From Aldehydirespirator sp965116195 (GTDB lineage: Bacteria; Actinomycetota; Acidimicrobiia; Acidimicrobiales; Aldehydirespiratoraceae), in assembly GCA_965116195.1 (NCBI GenBank), contig OZ220491.1, positions 62,001-126,000 on the forward strand: DNA of 64,000 bases. Direction: 5' to 3'. A program made the translations under genes and the position numbers. The notes beneath the pieces are model-generated. The model saw only the letters and a list, made by a program, of their open reading frames with translations. It was not told where the DNA came from and searched no databases. Below are positions 63,160 to 64,000 of this stretch, piece by piece; positions within the stretch are counted from its first letter, which is position 1; each line of letters opens with the position of its first letter.

Positions 63160-64000
63160 CGCTGAATCCGATCGTTACCCCAAGCCTGCTCACGACCTCG
63201 GTGGCGACGGTCACCTTGAGGGCCGAGATGGCCTCTCGCGCTGCTGAAACCGAGGCTGGGTGTTCAGTGACAGCGGCGCGAAGTGGTGGGTTGATCTTCG
63301 CGACGGCTTGGCGGACTGCCTCGAAATTGTCTCTGAGGCGGCTGGTGAGGTCATCACCGAGCAGTGGTGCCAAACCGGATGTCGTCTCGTTGCCGACCAG
63401 GGTTGTCTCAAGTCCTCTCAAGTGTTCTTTCAGATCAGCGACCGCCAGACCGGCCGGACCTTCGACGATGGCCTCCACATCCGGCTCGCGGGCCATCTCG
63501 CCGAGTGCAGTGCCGAGTTCAGCGTCGGCCATGGCTCTGATCAAAAAGAGGGCGTCGTTGACCAGATCGTCTAGCCCTTCACCGTCTGCGTCTGCGAAGG
63601 TGTCGCTGTAAGGGCCGGTCTCCTCGAAGTCAACGGTCCAGTCTTCATGAATCAAGCTGGCCTCGTCAGCAATCAACATGGCAATCCCGGTGAGGTAGCG
63701 GCAGCGCCGCACATCCCCAAGAGCCCGCAGAACGTCCCGGTCGTTGCCCGAGTCACGGCCTTCGCTGTCCGTGTCATGTCCAACGTCACGGTCATTGATG
63801 TTGTCTCGGTTATAGCTGTCGTTACGGTGATTATTGTCCGTGTCATTTCCAACGTCACGGTCATTGATGTTGTCCTGGTTATAGCTGTCGTTACGGTCAT
63901 TATTGTCCGTGTCATTTCCAACGCCACGGTCATTGATGTTGTCCTGGTTATAGCTGTCGTTACGGTCATTGCTGTCCGTGTCATTTCCAACGTCACGGTC
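63134..64000 (-). CDS. Imelysin-family (M75) protein, C-terminal part
   Basis: The frame is open from the window edge, so the N-terminus is missing. The last 190 residues (YSDTFADADGEGLDDLVNDA, LKEHLRGLETTLVGNETTSG, APLLGDDLTSRLRDNFEAVR, SALKVTVATEVVSRLGVTIG) match the C-terminal half of imelysin-like proteins, periplasmic or surface proteins linked to iron uptake. Before it lies a 23-residue repeat array (NDRDVGNDTDNNDRNDSYNQ plus DNI) that keeps the frame. A GTG at 63712 could be mistaken for a start but sits inside the domain. It is followed by the overlapping HTTM gene. Confidence 0.8.
   Translation of the reverse strand, partial: DRDVGNDTDSNDRNDSYNQDNINDRGVGNDTDNNDRNDSYNQDNINDRDVGNDTDNNHRNDSYNRDNINDRDVGHDTDSEGRDSGNDRDVLRALGDVRRCRYLTGIAMLIADEASLIHEDWTVDFEETGPYSDTFADADGEGLDDLVNDALFLIRAMADAELGTALGEMAREPDVEAIVEGPAGLAVADLKEHLRGLETTLVGNETTSGLAPLLGDDLTSRLRDNFEAVRQAVAKINPPLRAAVTEHPASVSAAREAISALKVTVATEVVSRLGVTIGFSDADGDTGS
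63772..64000 (-). repeat. 69-bp in-frame minisatellite in the imelysin gene
   Basis: GTGTCATTTCCAACG recurs at 63840, 63909 and 63978, an exact 69-bp period, with a diverged unit before and the array continuing off the window. Confidence 0.93.

Noticed and set aside
63673..63996. A Thr/Met repeat ORF (MTVTLEMTRT type) in the last 330 bases
   Set aside because: It is an alternative frame of the 69-bp repeat; the frame continuous with the imelysin domain is the supported one.

Overview
The window looks like chromosome of a high-GC actinobacterium, probably Acidimicrobiia. The gene order infC-rpmI-rplT-trmH-pheST-argCJBDFRGH, then mpg, tyrS and a TPR gene is the conserved actinobacterial block known from Mycobacterium. 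The 23S rRNA is long, as expected if it carries the actinobacterial helix insertion. The family-level placement is inference.

Layout. 1-7645: a broken PIN-domain gene, a DUF1844-like gene (minus), infC with an apparent ATA start, rpmI, rplT, a SpoU-type rRNA methyltransferase and pheST. 8048-18020: the arginine cluster behind a likely ArgR operator and a leaderless promoter. 18212-32566: a giant FN3/Calx-beta/SLH surface protein gene, read in two frames because of two single-base insertions (about 4741 residues if joined). 32574-36985: mpg, then a minus-strand PASTA class A penicillin-binding protein and a small membrane protein. 37273-45901: a second surface operon of two repeat proteins, the last again SLH-anchored. 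46035-54052: tyrS, one rRNA operon (16S-23S-5S, no spacer tRNA) and a TPR gene. 54482-58670: class I fructose-bisphosphate aldolase and a 2-oxoacid:ferredoxin oxidoreductase pair. 58716-60585: an AAA ATPase/TOPRIM-like pair, a plausible defence module. 60590-64000: minus-strand secreted protein, HTTM protein and imelysin-family protein, the last running off the window.

Three themes run through the window. (1) Tandem repeats at gene edges: start or stop codons of pheT, argB, argF, argR, tyrS and others lie inside imperfect tandem duplications, often with periods not divisible by three (65, 53, 32, 74, 147). (2) In-frame minisatellites inside otherwise conserved enzymes (TrmH, PheT, ArgJ, ArgG, PBP, HTTM, imelysin), with periods divisible by three (78, 36, 84/90, 72, 69). 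(3) Large recent duplications in the surface-protein loci: the 3' end of the giant SLH gene plus the first bases of mpg were copied downstream, and the PBP-tyrS intergenic region flanks the inserted operon on both sides.

Sequence quality matters here. Six frame breaks (near 226, 2270, 2476, 3229, 22806 and 22836) all behave as +1 insertions, and two hit the essential gene rplT. Sequencing or assembly insertion errors are therefore the most economical explanation, and single-base-sensitive claims should be read with that in mind.
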